In this document: positions 32,294-41,771 of the stretch, piece by piece
Position numbering within the stretch: position 1 is the stretch's first letter
Layout: the number at the start of each line of letters is the position of its first letter
NCBI GenBank assembly: GCA_024275955.1
Contig: JAJRYD010000031.1
Location: forward strand, 31,150-95,149
Source of the DNA: Nitrospirota bacterium
GTDB lineage: Bacteria > Nitrospinota_A > UBA7883 > JACRGQ01
Reading direction: 5' to 3'
Length of the DNA: 64,000 nucleotides
Notes under the pieces: model-generated
What the model was told of the DNA's origin: nothing
Seen by the model: only the letters and a program-made list of their open reading frames with translations
The model's database searches: none
Made by a program: the position numbers and the translations under genes

Positions 32294-33574
32294 TCACCCC
32301 TTACCAGACCATCGTTTAATACGCAGAGCCTTTACCGCGTCATTAATTTTACTTAACGGACACTCTTCCTGCTCTCCAGTAGATAGGTCTTTCACTGTAG
32401 CTATGTTTCTGGAAATTTCATTTTCGCCCAGTATCACGCATACCCCCGCGCCGGATTTACCGGCATTCGCTATCTGTTTTTTTATGCTGGTCTGTTTGTA
32501 GAGGCAGGCGGTTTTAATGCCAAGCTCTCTCAGCCCGCCGGCAATTTTAAATGCTTGGGCCAAAGCATCTTTGCCCTGATGAACTATATAAACATCGGGC
32601 GATTCATCTTCGCCTTTCAGCGAATCGCCGATAGAGCTTATAAGCCTTTCTACGCCGATAGCAAAGCCGATAGCCGGTACCGACGGCCCGCCGGAATCCT
32701 TTACAAGCGAGTCGTACCGCCCTCCGCCGGCTATAGAATTCTGCGCGCCGAGGTTTTCGCCTATCACTTCGAACACTGTGCGGTTGTAATAGTCTAGCCC
32801 TCTTACCATCTTGAGGTTTAGCTCAAACTCAAGCCCGAGGGTTTTTAAGTTTTCCCGCACGCTTGTGAAGTGTGTCCGGCAGTCGCCGCACCAATATTTG
32901 TCTATTGTAGGCGCGTCGGCTATCACCTTAGCGCACGATTCACTTTTGCAGTCTATAACCCGAAGCGGGTTTGCCTTGTACCTCTCCTTACAGTTGTCGC
33001 AAAGAGATTCCTTTTTACCGGAGAGATATTCTACCAGCCCTTTTTTGAACTCCGGCCTACAGTCGCCGCAACCGAGGCTGTTTATAAAAAGTTTTTGCTC
33101 TTTGATGCCTGCTTCTTTTAGTAAAAGCGTGAGAAGGTGTATCACCTCCGCGTCGGCTGTCGGCTCGCCTATGCCGAACAGCTCCGCGCCTATCTGGAAA
33201 AACTGGCGGAAGCGTCCTTTTTGCGGCCGTTCTCTACGGAACATAGGGCCGAAGTAGAAAAGCGGCGTTACAGCGCCTTGCGGGTGGTACATCGAATGTT
33301 CTATGTATGCCCTTACGCACGATGCCGTTCCCTCTGGCCTGAGGGTTAGCGATTCGTTGCCTTGGTCTGCAAATGTGTACATCTCTTTTTGTACTATGTC
33401 GGTTGTCTCGCCGACACCTTTGATGAAAACTTCGCTTTTTTCGAATATAGGCAAAACTATCTCGCGGTAGCCGAAGCGTCTGAAGACGGAGCGCGCCTTT
33501 TTCTCCAGCATGCGCCACTTTGCCGTGTCGCCAGGGAGTATATCTTTTACACCTTTAACCGCTTTTATAACCAT
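32294..33574 (-). CDS. hisS: Histidyl-tRNA synthetase
   Basis: A 426-residue class II synthetase. Motif 1 lies near VLPIFEKSEVF, motif 2 is FRRERPQKGRFRQFFQIG, and the histidine-specific block LDYYNRTVFEV with GGGRYDSL follows; motif 3 is AIGFAIGVERL. A C-terminal anticodon-binding domain begins about residue 325. A cysteine-rich insert (about residues 170-235, CGDC, CDNC, CKSESC and CGDC) is part of the bacterial insertion domain but has more cysteines than usual. I chose the ATG at 33574 because the family start (KAVKGVKDILP) follows it. Confidence 0.94.
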   Translation of the reverse strand: MVIKAVKGVKDILPGDTAKWRMLEKKARSVFRRFGYREIVLPIFEKSEVFIKGVGETTDIVQKEMYTFADQGNESLTLRPEGTASCVRAYIEHSMYHPQGAVTPLFYFGPMFRRERPQKGRFRQFFQIGAELFGIGEPTADAEVIHLLTLLLKEAGIKEQKLFINSLGCGDCRPEFKKGLVEYLSGKKESLCDNCKERYKANPLRVIDCKSESCAKVIADAPTIDKYWCGDCRTHFTSVRENLKTLGLEFELNLKMVRGLDYYNRTVFEVIGENLGAQNSIAGGGRYDSLVKDSGGPSVPAIGFAIGVERLISSIGDSLKGEDESPDVYIVHQGKDALAQAFKIAGGLRELGIKTACLYKQTSIKKQIANAGKSGAGVCVILGENEISRNIATVKDLSTGEQEECPLSKINDAVKALRIKRWSGKG

Positions 33575-33765
33575 TGGGCAGTTATTAAAGCAGATAGCGG
33601 TGGTGAAGGAAAGCCTATTACTAGGTGCGAGTGGTTTTAGGCTTGATACGCGTTTACGGCATAGATAGTATTTGGCGTGTGGGCCGTATACGAGCATGCA
33701 GGGTATGCAGAGCCAAAGAAAATTAGTTTACTGCGAGCGATTGCCAGCTTGCGCCTTGCGGGTGG
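33575..33765. other. Gap between zapA and hisS; possible structured RNA
   Basis: This 190-base gap on the reverse strand lies just after zapA, where 6S RNA is found in proteobacteria. It has long-range complementarity (TACGGC with GCCGTA, TTTGGC with GCCAAA). No conserved 6S core could be confirmed, so nothing is called. Confidence 0.2.
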
Positions 33766-34080
33766 TTACTTTTCGGCAAGAGAGATCTTTTCCAGCTCTT
33801 TTTCGGTTTTTTCTATCGACTTGATGATTTTAGCGATTTCAGACTCGATTTTTATATTTGGAATATCTTTCGCCTCTTGCGCCTCGAAGTAGCTGTGCGT
33901 GATTTGCAGAAGGCTTAATATCATTATGTTAAGGTGATCGCTGGAGCCTGTGCCTTCCTCGATGGTTGTCATTACCTCGTCAACGTATCGTGCCAGCTTG
34001 CGGGCGTAATCGGCATCTTTAAAGCTTTTAAGGCGGTACTCCCTGCCTCGAATGGTAACGGAGACTTCTTGCGAATTCAT
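33766..34080 (-). CDS. zapA: Cell-division protein ZapA
   Basis: A 104-residue FtsZ-ring stabiliser. The N-terminal beta strand pair (VSVTIRGREYRLKS) and the charged dimer coil (about residues 65-104) are typical. The gene follows a 88-residue coiled-coil gene and pheT on the same strand. It acts at the division septum. Confidence 0.88.
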   Translation of the reverse strand: MNSQEVSVTIRGREYRLKSFKDADYARKLARYVDEVMTTIEEGTGSSDHLNIMILSLLQITHSYFEAQEAKDIPNIKIESEIAKIIKSIEKTEKELEKISLAEK

Positions 34081-34081
34081 T

Positions 34082-34348
34082 TCATTCCTCGTAAAACTTT
34101 TCTAGCTTGGAGGTCATTTTTTCCACTTTGGCTTTAATAACTTTGCGTTCACTTTTATATTTTTCTATCTGCCTGCTTAGGTCAAGTATTCCGCCAGAGG
34201 TTTCGCTTTTGCCGGAAAGCTTTTTAACCTTGTTTTCAGCCGCGAGCAGAAGCCTTTTTAGACGAGCGGTCTCGTTTTTAGAGGAGATAAGCTCCCCGCA
34301 CAGGCTATCGACTTTCTTTTTTAGTTCGTCGATAGCTCTACCTGCCAC
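34082..34348 (-). CDS. Small coiled-coil protein (ZapB-like?)
   Basis: An 88-residue, almost fully helical, charged protein with two coiled-coil stretches (DELKKKVDSLCGELISSK and RQIEKYKSERKVIKAKVEKM). It has no signal or membrane segment. It lies one base before zapA and two bases after pheT, so it is a likely partner of ZapA. Its composition resembles ZapB, but short coiled coils cannot be assigned by eye. Confidence 0.55.
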   Translation of the reverse strand: MAGRAIDELKKKVDSLCGELISSKNETARLKRLLLAAENKVKKLSGKSETSGGILDLSRQIEKYKSERKVIKAKVEKMTSKLEKFYEE

Positions 34349-34350
34349 TT

Positions 34351-36732
34351 CTAGTTCCTTAGTTTCGCGTTGTGGCTTTTCTCTACGTTATCAAGAATAC
34401 GTTTTATCACTTCGTCGCCGGTTTCGTCGGTGAGCGTTTTTTCATCGTCCTGAAAGTAAAGCCGGAACGCGATAGATTTTTTACCGTCAGTGAGCTGTTT
34501 TCCATGATAGAGGTCGAATACCCTGCAGGAACGTATGATAGCTTTGTCCGATCCAAGGATGGTCTTCACTATATCTCCTACCTCAGCCCTTTCATCAACT
34601 ATTAAAGCCAAATCCCGCTTGATGCCCGGAAACTTTGGAATCGGCTTAACAACCGTTTTCCCAGATGCTGATTCTATCAGACTGCTTACCGAAAGTTCAA
34701 AGCAGTATATATCGCCGGTTATTTCGAACGGTTCTTTTGAGAGGGTATGTACCTGCCCCATAAAGCCTATAGTCTCTCCCAAAACCGTTATCTCCAGCTG
34801 TCTATGTGTGTAGAGAAACCGCTTTTTGACGGCAGGTTTTATAAATTCCGGCTCTGTTCCGGTTGCTTTTTTTACCATGTTTCCCAAAATTCCTTTAAGG
34901 CGGTAGAAATCGCGCGGTATGTCGGCTCCAAATAGTTCCTCTTTTCCGCCGGTCATCACCCCTGCCGTGAGGAACTCCTCTACCATCTCGTTATCATGGT
35001 CGATTGAGTAGACCGACCCTGTTTCAAAGGTGGAGACCTGTTCCTCTCCATGCCGTATGTTGAAGGAGGCGTTTTGCATAAGGCCCGGCAGTAGCGATAT
35101 TCTTAGTTCCGACTGGTCGGCGTTTATCGGGTTTTCCAGCTGTGCCGGTTTTTTTTCGTCTAGGCCGAAATCTTCCCGCCATTTCGGGTTGATAAAAGAG
35201 TAGTTAATTACCTCGCTAAGCCCGCCTGCCGCCAGCAGACCGCTTATTTCACGCCGTTTGTAATAGCTTTTACCGCTACCGCTTGCTTCATGTTGGGCCA
35301 GTCTTGGCGTTGTCGGTTTTATATTTTCGTAGCCTATTACTCTGGCAACCTCTTCTACTAGGTCGGCTTCTTCGGTTATATCGTGGCGGTACGGGAGAGA
35401 ATCGACTATAAATTCGCCGTTGCCGGTGGTAAAGACGAAACCGAGCGCTTCCAGCACGCCGGAAACGGTTTTATCTTCGACATTCAGGCCTAAGGTTTTG
35501 GACAGCTTGGCGGAGCGCAGGCTGATTTTTTTTATCTCTTTTTCTTCAGGATAGATATCTATAAACCCGCCAAGCTTTCCACCAGACAGTTCGGCCATCA
35601 GGCTTGCCGCCTTTATGCTGGCAAGTGCTACTGTCTCTTGGTTTACCCCTCTTTCAAAACGGAAAGACGATTCTGTCGAAAGGCTAAGCTTTCTGGAAGT
35701 TTTTCTGGTAGATACAGCGTTGAAGCAGGCCGCTTCTAGTATTACGTCTTTCGTATCGTCTGTTATTTCCGAGTTTAGACCGCCCATTATTCCGGCGAGT
35801 GCTATAGCTTTTTTCGCGTCGGCTATTACAAGGTCGCCGTCAGTTAGTTTGTGTTCTTTCTCGTCAAGGCTTTTAAACTTTTCGCCCATACCGGCGTTTC
35901 GGATTACGATCGAGCCGCCTTCTATATCTCTTTTGTCGAAGGCATGCATCGGGTGTCCCGTTTCAAGCATTAGGTAGTTTGTGATATCGACGATATTATT
36001 TACAGGGCGTATCCCTACGGCGTTAAGCCTTCTTCTTATTCGCAAAGGAGACGGGGCGACGGTAATTCCGTTTATTTCCCGCGCGCTGTACCGCAGGCAG
36101 CTGTCGTTGTTTTTAACTTCTACTTTTAAACCGTCTATTCCGCTGTTCTCTTGCTTTATAGCGGAATCTGTTTTTATGCCGATCCCTGTAATGGCGGAAA
36201 CCTCTCTCGCGATGCCAAGCAGGCTCAGGCAGTCGCCCCTGTTGGGGGTAAGGTCTATTTCTAGTATTACATCTTCTATTTCCAGAGCTTTGGTTATAGG
36301 CGTGCCGGCTGTTAGCGAATCGTCCAGTACCATTATTCCTGCGGACTCGTTAGATATTCCAAGTTCCGATTCACTGCATATCATCCCTTCGGAAATTTGC
36401 CCCCGCAGTTTCCTTTTTTCTATCTTCATTCCGTTAGGCATTACCGCGCCTACTGTAGCTACAGCTACTGTCTGCCCTTTTGCTATATTGGAGGCTCCGC
36501 ATACTATCTCCACTATAGTGGCGCCGATGTTTACCATAGTTGTGTTTAGTTTGTCGGCATCTGGGTGTTTTCCGCACTGCTCTACCTTGCCGACAACTAT
36601 TTTTTCGAACTTTCCGCGTGTGTCGCCGGTTATGTTGGTCTCAAGGCCCAAAAAGGTAAGCTTTTCCGCCAGATCTTCGGGGGAAAGCGGGTGGTCTATC
36701 CAGTCTTTAAGCCAAATATGAGATATAAGCAT
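34351..36732 (-). CDS. pheT: Phenylalanyl-tRNA synthetase beta subunit
   Basis: A 793-residue subunit of the alpha2-beta2 synthetase. An N-terminal tRNA-binding EMAP-like fold (about residues 40-150), the B3/B4 editing module (about 205-400, with DLTPNRGDCLSLLGIAREV and GHPMHAFD), a B5 domain and a C-terminal anticodon-binding (FDX-ACB) domain can be placed. It begins one base after the pheS stop. Confidence 0.95.
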   Translation of the reverse strand: MLISHIWLKDWIDHPLSPEDLAEKLTFLGLETNITGDTRGKFEKIVVGKVEQCGKHPDADKLNTTMVNIGATIVEIVCGASNIAKGQTVAVATVGAVMPNGMKIEKRKLRGQISEGMICSESELGISNESAGIMVLDDSLTAGTPITKALEIEDVILEIDLTPNRGDCLSLLGIAREVSAITGIGIKTDSAIKQENSGIDGLKVEVKNNDSCLRYSAREINGITVAPSPLRIRRRLNAVGIRPVNNIVDITNYLMLETGHPMHAFDKRDIEGGSIVIRNAGMGEKFKSLDEKEHKLTDGDLVIADAKKAIALAGIMGGLNSEITDDTKDVILEAACFNAVSTRKTSRKLSLSTESSFRFERGVNQETVALASIKAASLMAELSGGKLGGFIDIYPEEKEIKKISLRSAKLSKTLGLNVEDKTVSGVLEALGFVFTTGNGEFIVDSLPYRHDITEEADLVEEVARVIGYENIKPTTPRLAQHEASGSGKSYYKRREISGLLAAGGLSEVINYSFINPKWREDFGLDEKKPAQLENPINADQSELRISLLPGLMQNASFNIRHGEEQVSTFETGSVYSIDHDNEMVEEFLTAGVMTGGKEELFGADIPRDFYRLKGILGNMVKKATGTEPEFIKPAVKKRFLYTHRQLEITVLGETIGFMGQVHTLSKEPFEITGDIYCFELSVSSLIESASGKTVVKPIPKFPGIKRDLALIVDERAEVGDIVKTILGSDKAIIRSCRVFDLYHGKQLTDGKKSIAFRLYFQDDEKTLTDETGDEVIKRILDNVEKSHNAKLRN

Positions 36733-36733
36733 G

Positions 36734-37750
36734 TTAAAACTGCCCTAGGAACCGAAGGTCGTTTTCAAAGAAGTGTCTTATATCTCCTATGCCGTATTTG
36801 AGCATAGCTATTCTTTCTATCCCCATGCCAAAAGCGAAGCCGCCCCATTCGTCAGGGTTGATGTCGGAAGCTTTTAGTACGTTTGGGTGTATCATTCCGC
36901 AACCGAGTATTTCCAGCCAGCCGGTCTGCTTGCATACTCGGCATCCTTTGCCTTTGCATATAACACAAGATACATCCATCTCCGCGGAAGGCTCGGTGAA
37001 TGGGAAGAACGACGGGCGGAATCGTGTTTTGGTTGCCGGCCCGTAAAGCTTATGTATGAAAAGGTTCAGCGTACCTTTAAGGTCGCCGAAGGTTATCGCT
37101 TTGTCTATGGTAAAGCCTTCCAGCTGGTGGAACATCGGCGAGTGGGTTACATCGGCATCGCACCTAAACACCTTGCCGGGAGCTATTACGGATAGCGGCG
37201 GTTTGTACTTTTGCATAGCCCTTACCTGTACCGGCGAGGTATGCGTGCGCAAAAGCAACGGCAGACCTCTCAGATGAAAAGTATCCTGCATATCTCTCGC
37301 TGGATGTTCTGCGGGGAAATTTAACGCCTCGAAGTTATAGTAGTCGGTCTCCGCTTCCGGCCCTTCTTCCACCTGAAAACCTATGCCGGAAAAGATATCT
37401 ACTACCTCGTCCATTGTTGTGGTAATCGGGTGTCTTGTGCCGAATTTCGGCTGAAGCCCCGGCAGAGAGCTGTCGAAGAACTCGGATTCTATCTCTTTTT
37501 CTATCTTTTCCCGCTTAAAATTTTCTTTGGAGTTTTTTAGAACTGTTTCGAGCGAGTTTCTTATTTCGCCCAGCAGTTTGCCGGCGACAGGCTTATCCTC
37601 TTTGGAGAGGTTTCTCATCTCTTGAGACAGTAGCGTTATCTCGCCTTTTTTGCCGAGGTATTTGAGGCGTGTTTCGTCCAGCTCTTTTTCGTTTGAAGGT
37701 GGTTTTAGGCTGGAAAGTTTTTCCTTGAGGCTGTTTAGCTGAGAGATCAC
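36734..37750 (-). CDS. pheS: Phenylalanyl-tRNA synthetase alpha subunit
   Basis: A 338-residue class II catalytic subunit. It has an N-terminal coiled coil (about residues 1-85), motif 2 (FRCDADVTHSPMFHQLEGF) and motif 3 (GGFAFGMGIERIAMLKYG). An extra short cysteine insert, CVICKGKGCRVCKQTG near residue 258, is present in many bacterial pheS proteins. It charges tRNA-Phe with PheT, whose gene follows at once. Confidence 0.96.
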   Translation of the reverse strand: MISQLNSLKEKLSSLKPPSNEKELDETRLKYLGKKGEITLLSQEMRNLSKEDKPVAGKLLGEIRNSLETVLKNSKENFKREKIEKEIESEFFDSSLPGLQPKFGTRHPITTTMDEVVDIFSGIGFQVEEGPEAETDYYNFEALNFPAEHPARDMQDTFHLRGLPLLLRTHTSPVQVRAMQKYKPPLSVIAPGKVFRCDADVTHSPMFHQLEGFTIDKAITFGDLKGTLNLFIHKLYGPATKTRFRPSFFPFTEPSAEMDVSCVICKGKGCRVCKQTGWLEILGCGMIHPNVLKASDINPDEWGGFAFGMGIERIAMLKYGIGDIRHFFENDLRFLGQF

Positions 37751-37793
37751 TTTTTAAAGCCGCACTTTCTGGTGTTCAAACCGGAAACCGTTT

Positions 37794-38156
37794 TTAAGCG
37801 GCTTTGTTAAGCCCCTCTTTTGCCATTACCACCAGCTCCCCGAATACCTGCTCTTCGTGGATAGCCATATCAGCAAGCACTTTTCTGTCAAGCTCTATGC
37901 CTGCTTTATTAAGCCCGTTCATAAACTGGCTGTAGCTCATCCCTTGCATCCTGACAGCGGCGTTGATGCGTAGTATCCAGAGCCGTCTGAACTCTCTTTT
38001 GCGGTTTCGTCTATCTCTGTAGGCGTAGCATAACGCTCGTGTGACGGATTCCTTCGCTTTTTTGAAGGTGGCGTGCCTAGCTCCAGAATAGCCTTTGGCC
38101 TGTTTTAAAACCTTTTTTCTTCTGCGGCGTGTTGCCGGCCCGTTCGTGGTTCTCAT
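37794..38156 (-). CDS. rplT: Ribosomal protein L20 (bL20)
   Basis: A 120-residue basic protein with the standard L20 start ([19 protein letters not shown]) and long helix. A C-terminal [19 protein letters not shown] segment binds 23S rRNA. It has AGGAGG seven bases before its ATG. It lies in the usual infC-rpmI-rplT order followed by pheST. Confidence 0.97.
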   Translation of the reverse strand: MRTTNGPATRRRRKKVLKQAKGYSGARHATFKKAKESVTRALCYAYRDRRNRKREFRRLWILRINAAVRMQGMSYSQFMNGLNKAGIELDRKVLADMAIHEEQVFGELVVMAKEGLNKAA

Positions 38157-38178
38157 TTTTCCTCCTCCTTAAAGCCTT

Positions 38179-38376
38179 CTATGCGTACGGTATAAGGGCT
38201 GTGACCCGTTTTACGTCCGCGTTGGCTATATATTCGGTTTTTCTTGCGTTTCTTTTGTTCTTGGCGCTCTTTGCGGTAAGCATATGCCGAAGGTTGGCCT
38301 TTTTGTTTCTTATTTTGCCGGTTCCTGTAGTGGTAAACCTTTTCGCGGCCCCGCTGTGTGATTTAAGCTTTGGCAC
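38179..38376 (-). CDS. rpmI: Ribosomal protein L35 (bL35)
   Basis: A 65-residue basic protein with the L35 signature PKLKSHSGAAKRF and GTGKIRNKKANLRHMLT. It starts at GTG inside the end of infC (14-base overlap). This coupling is common in bacteria. Confidence 0.95.
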   Translation of the reverse strand: MPKLKSHSGAAKRFTTTGTGKIRNKKANLRHMLTAKSAKNKRNARKTEYIANADVKRVTALIPYA

Positions 38377-38998
38377 CTTCTTCTCCTTTATTATTGTTCT
38401 GGGCGGTACTTTTGTCGGCAGAAGATTTTTTCTTTGCTACCGGCTGTTTTTTAACTTTTGCTTCAAGCACCATGTTCATCGTTCTGCCTTCATGTTTCGC
38501 TTCCTGTATTATCGTCGCGTATTCCTCTGTGTCCTTAACATAGCGGTCAAGCATTACCTTGCCTAGCTCAGGGTGGGTAATCTGCCTTCCCCTAAAAAAG
38601 ACAGTAACCTTTACCTTGCTACCGTCGTCTAAAAATCTTTTTATATGCTTTAGCTTAAAAAGATAATCATGCTCGCTAGTTCTCGGAGTAATTTTTATCT
38701 CTTTTAGCTTAATTACCTTTTGGTTCTTCTTTGCTTCGTGCGCCTTTTTATTTTTCTTGTACTTGTATTTACCGTAGTCCATAAACCGGCAGACCGGCGG
38801 ATTCGCTTTTGGAGCTACCTCTACAAGGTCAAGCCCCCTTTCAACTGCCCGTTCAATCGCGTCAGGAACGGTAAACTCACCTAATTGTTCGCCAGCGTCA
38901 TCAATTACAGCCACGGTCTTTGCTCTTATAAGCCCGTTGACTCTTAAGGTATCTTTACTGATGGTTCTTGATCTGCGGTCTAACAGTTGCGCACCCAA
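38363..38998 (-). CDS. infC: Translation initiation factor IF-3
   Basis: A 211-residue protein that keeps free 30S subunits apart from 50S. The N-terminal IF3N domain (RVNGLIRAKTVAVIDDAGE) and the C-terminal domain with LKEIKITPRTSEHDYLFKL are clear. A charged tail of about 35 residues (KKKSSADKSTAQNNNKG) extends past the usual end. The start used is TTG at 38998; infC often uses ATT, ATC or ATA, so the true start could be the in-frame ATC a few codons later. Confidence 0.94.
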   Translation of the reverse strand: MGAQLLDRRSRTISKDTLRVNGLIRAKTVAVIDDAGEQLGEFTVPDAIERAVERGLDLVEVAPKANPPVCRFMDYGKYKYKKNKKAHEAKKNQKVIKLKEIKITPRTSEHDYLFKLKHIKRFLDDGSKVKVTVFFRGRQITHPELGKVMLDRYVKDTEEYATIIQEAKHEGRTMNMVLEAKVKKQPVAKKKSSADKSTAQNNNKGEEGAKA

Positions 38999-39080
38999 AA
39001 CAAAATAATTAACTCTCTCCTCTTTAAAACCTGTTCCCGTTCAGTATAAAAGCTTTTTTTTCAACTATCCACCAAATAAA

Positions 39081-39155
39081 TGGTAGGCACGGGCGGTTTC
39101 GAACCGCCGACCCCTTGCATGTCAAGCAAGTGCTCTACCCCTGAGCTACGCGCCT
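39081..39155 (-). tRNA. tRNA-Val (anticodon GAC)
   Basis: The reverse strand folds as a cloverleaf of 75 bases: acceptor AGGCGCG with CGTGCCT (one G-U pair), D arm GCTC-loop-GAGC, anticodon stem CTTGC with GCAAG around loop TTGACAT, T arm GGCGG with CCGCC and loop TTCGAAA. The discriminator is A and the CCA end is encoded. The anticodon is GAC, so it reads valine codons GUC and GUU. It lies 82 bases upstream of infC on the same strand. Confidence 0.95.
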
Positions 39156-39460
39156 TTGGTAAAGAGCGCAGACAGCCGAAAAGAGCCTACAAGGCAACCC
39201 GCTTTTATCAGGATTTACCAAGCGAGACATGATACTCAAAAAAAAGTGTTTCGGCAAGCCCCCATTTGTCGGTCTTCTCTTTACCGCTATTCCCCTTTGG
39301 GCAGAGCTTGTACCGCGGAGCTATTGCCGAAATGGTTTTTGGAGCATTTTACAAGAAAAGCTTATCTTTTTACCTTTTCAAAATGGGTGTTTTGGAAGTT
39401 GGTAGCAGGCTCACAGCCTCTTTTCAAGCTGTATGGCACTCTGTGTTGTGGGTGCCTAAT
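39156..39460. other. Intergenic region with no gene seen
   Basis: A 305-base gap upstream of the tRNA-Val/infC unit and before MITE copy C. It should hold the promoter of the tRNA-infC operon on the reverse strand. Short stems occur near 39300-39330. I see no gene. Confidence 0.35.
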
Positions 39461-39589
39461 GGGCTTGTTTCCAAAAGAGTTTTTTGAGTATTTTAAAGAA
39501 AAGTTTATTTACTAACTTTTTTAAAATAGAACCGTTAGAGAGTGGTAAGTTGTAGCAAAATCAAGATTGTCTTATTCGGCAACAGAGCC
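39461..39589 (+). mobile_element. MITE-like element, copy C (degenerate end)
   Basis: A 129-bp copy with left end GGGCTTGTTTCC and right end GGCAACAGAGCC, both altered from the consensus. The interior is nearly the same as copy B (TAACTTTTTTAAAATAGAACC and AGAGAGTGGTAAGTTGTAGC-like blocks). No matching flanking repeat is visible, so the edges have drifted. Confidence 0.7.
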
Positions 39590-39659
39590 GCCGCCTCTTT
39601 TAGCTGTACGGTGTTTTCAATATTCTCCCGCGCGGTTGACGTTTTAAGGCGCGCCGTTA

Positions 39660-40214
39660 TTATCCAGCAGTTTTTCTTGACGCTAGGCTGTGGGTGCATC
39701 CGCAGTAGTTCTGTCTTTTAAAGCCTAGTTCCCCTGATATCTGGCTCGATATTTTGAAGCCCTCTTTTTTCTTGAAATTAGCTTCGTAGAAGGTGATCTC
39801 GGCAGACTGTCCGTCAGCCGCCTTTTTGCCAGCACTGTTTATCATTACCGCGTCTTTGTGGGGCGATACCGAAAGCACAGCTCCAAAACGGTAGATTTTT
39901 AGCTCCGCCGCTTTTTTTGCCGTACTTTCCATCCGTTCCGATACGCAAAGTTCGCACCTTTTCCCTTTTTCCGGCTCGTTTTCGAGGCCCTTGGTCATCT
40001 CAAGCCATTTTTCCGGCTCGTACTCTCCTTCTATGAGAGGCAGGTTTTCGATTTTTGCCAGCTTTTTCACCTCGGTTAGCCGGAAAAGGTACTCCTTTTT
40101 CGGGTGTATGTTCGGGTTGTAGAAATAAAGGGTGAGGTTGAACTCCTTTTTTAGCTCCCGCAAAGGGTATGGGGCGCACGGGGCGCAACAGAGATGCAAA
40201 AGCAGTTTTTCCAT
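39660..40214 (-). CDS. queH: Epoxyqueuosine reductase QueH
   Basis: A 184-residue cytoplasmic enzyme that performs the last step of queuosine synthesis and replaces QueG. Cysteine motifs are HLCCAPCAPYP at the start, RCELC near residue 86 and YCGCTHS near the end, matching QueH (DUF208) 4Fe-4S ligands. NPNIHPKKEYLFRLTEVKKL and LSVSPHKDAVMIN are conserved. It is a single gene on the reverse strand and has its own promoter region. Confidence 0.9.
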   Translation of the reverse strand: MEKLLLHLCCAPCAPYPLRELKKEFNLTLYFYNPNIHPKKEYLFRLTEVKKLAKIENLPLIEGEYEPEKWLEMTKGLENEPEKGKRCELCVSERMESTAKKAAELKIYRFGAVLSVSPHKDAVMINSAGKKAADGQSAEITFYEANFKKKEGFKISSQISGELGFKRQNYCGCTHSLASRKTAG

Positions 40215-40250
40215 TGGATTGATTATATTCTTTTGTCTCTAGCTTAAAAT

Positions 40251-40271
40251 AGGAGGAATGCCACCCCTCCT
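40251..40271. terminator. Possible intrinsic terminator hairpin
   Basis: AGGAGG at 40251 pairs with CCTCCT at 40266-40271 around a nine-base loop and is followed by TTTT on the + strand. It lies upstream of queH and far from any + strand gene end, so its role is uncertain. Confidence 0.3.
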
Positions 40272-40509
40272 TTTAGGTTTGGGAGGTTTAAACTTCTTTG
40301 GTAAAATGGGGGAAATGGTTCTGGCAATTCAGTTGACATCTTTTCCTTTCGGGTAGCGTGCCGAATCATCTCTGCTGGAGCATGCGGTTATTTGAGACAT
40401 TTTGCCTGTTTTTTTGGCACAGCGGTTTTATAAATTTGGGGTGTTTACGCGCGCTGTTGGAGCAGGCTCCACTGCTGTAAGGTAGGAAAGGGACAAAGGT
40501 TTTTAAAAA

Positions 40510-41673
40510 GTGAAGATTAAAATATTACTGGTAGATGACGATAAAAGTACCAGACTAATAATTGAAAAAAAGCTCAGCCTTAAAGGATACCGGATAGTTA
40601 CTGCCGAGAGCGGGGCTAAAGCTCTGGAGATTCTCAAAAACGGCGGGATAGATATGGTTCTTCTTGACCACTTTATGCCGGAGATGGACGGCATGGAAAC
40701 CTATAAAAAAATAAAAGAGGAGGTGTCGCCGTCTTTGCCTGTAGTGATGATGACAGGCAATAGCTCTTTGGATGTCGCCGTGGAATTTATGCGTCTTGGC
40801 GGTAAAGATTATCTCCAAAAACCTGCCGGCTGGGATATGCTCGAATTAAGGATAGAGCAGGTAATGGAAAAAGAGGGGCTTTTAGCTCAAACGCGCGAGG
40901 CAAAAAATGCCAGAGTGATAGCCGAAGAGGCCAACCGTGCCAAATCGGAGTTTCTTGCGAATATGTCGCACGAATTAAAAACGCCGATGCATGCCATTTT
41001 AAGTTTTGCCGAGATAGGGCTGGGGAAGGTGGAAACTGCCGATAGAGAAAAAATAAAAGGTTATCTGGAGCGTATAGCCGAAGGCGGCAAAAGGCTAAAC
41101 ATACTTTTAGGCGACCTTCTGGAGATGGCCGAGCTTGAAGCCGGCAGGATAGAACTGCACCCAAGAGAAATGAACCTAAAAGAAATAGCCCAGTCTGCCA
41201 TTGGCAGGTTAGTCGAGCCGGCAAAAGAAAAATCAATTTCTCTTGAGATGCTTCCTTCCGATATAAACTTAACAGCCTTTTTTGACGGTGAAAAGATTAT
41301 TCAGGTAATAGGCAGAATGCTTGGCAATGCTATAAAATTTGCTCCCAAAGAGAGCACTATTATCATTTCTTTCGATGAGATGCTTATACCATCCAAAGAA
41401 GATGGCCCCGATGTTCCGGCTGTCGTTATATCTGTTAGAGATAATGGGATAGGCTTGCCGGAAGATGAATTGGAAACGGTATTCGATAAATTTGCAATCT
41501 CCAGCAAGACGAACAATGGCGCCGGCGGTAAAGGGCTGGGGCTGGCTATCTCTAAGGAGATTGTCTTGACCCACGGCGGGCAGATATGGTCGGAGAACAA
41601 CAAGGATGGCGGAGCAAAATTTTCAGTAGCTTTGCCTAGAGACCAGCTGGTAAAGCAAGTAGCGGTTTTATAG
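40510..41673 (+). CDS. Hybrid receiver-histidine kinase
   Basis: A 387-residue soluble protein with an N-terminal receiver (residues 3-120; acidic pair in LLVDDDKST, phospho-Asp in VLLDHFMPEMDG near residue 54), a HisKA dimer/phosphoacceptor (His in FLANMSHELKTP near residue 157) and an HATPase domain (about 270-380, RMLGNAIKFAP, VRDNGIGLP and GKGLGLAIS). No membrane segment or sensor is seen, so it probably relays from another protein. It starts at GTG. It is alone, with radA 98 bases downstream. Confidence 0.9.
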   Translation: MKIKILLVDDDKSTRLIIEKKLSLKGYRIVTAESGAKALEILKNGGIDMVLLDHFMPEMDGMETYKKIKEEVSPSLPVVMMTGNSSLDVAVEFMRLGGKDYLQKPAGWDMLELRIEQVMEKEGLLAQTREAKNARVIAEEANRAKSEFLANMSHELKTPMHAILSFAEIGLGKVETADREKIKGYLERIAEGGKRLNILLGDLLEMAELEAGRIELHPREMNLKEIAQSAIGRLVEPAKEKSISLEMLPSDINLTAFFDGEKIIQVIGRMLGNAIKFAPKESTIIISFDEMLIPSKEDGPDVPAVVISVRDNGIGLPEDELETVFDKFAISSKTNNGAGGKGLGLAISKEIVLTHGGQIWSENNKDGGAKFSVALPRDQLVKQVAVL

Positions 41674-41771
41674 CAGTAGCTGTTTTCGCCTTAGCATAAC
41701 GGTAGCTATATTCTATAGCCTGTTCCCATTGTTGTAAGTTCAGACCTTCTGGTAGATAATCTTTAGAAGCT

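Noticed and set aside
40415-40440. Sigma-54-like TGGCAC box upstream of the receiver-kinase
   Set aside because: The -12 element is TTTTA, not the required GC-bearing TTGCA type, so the match is too weak.
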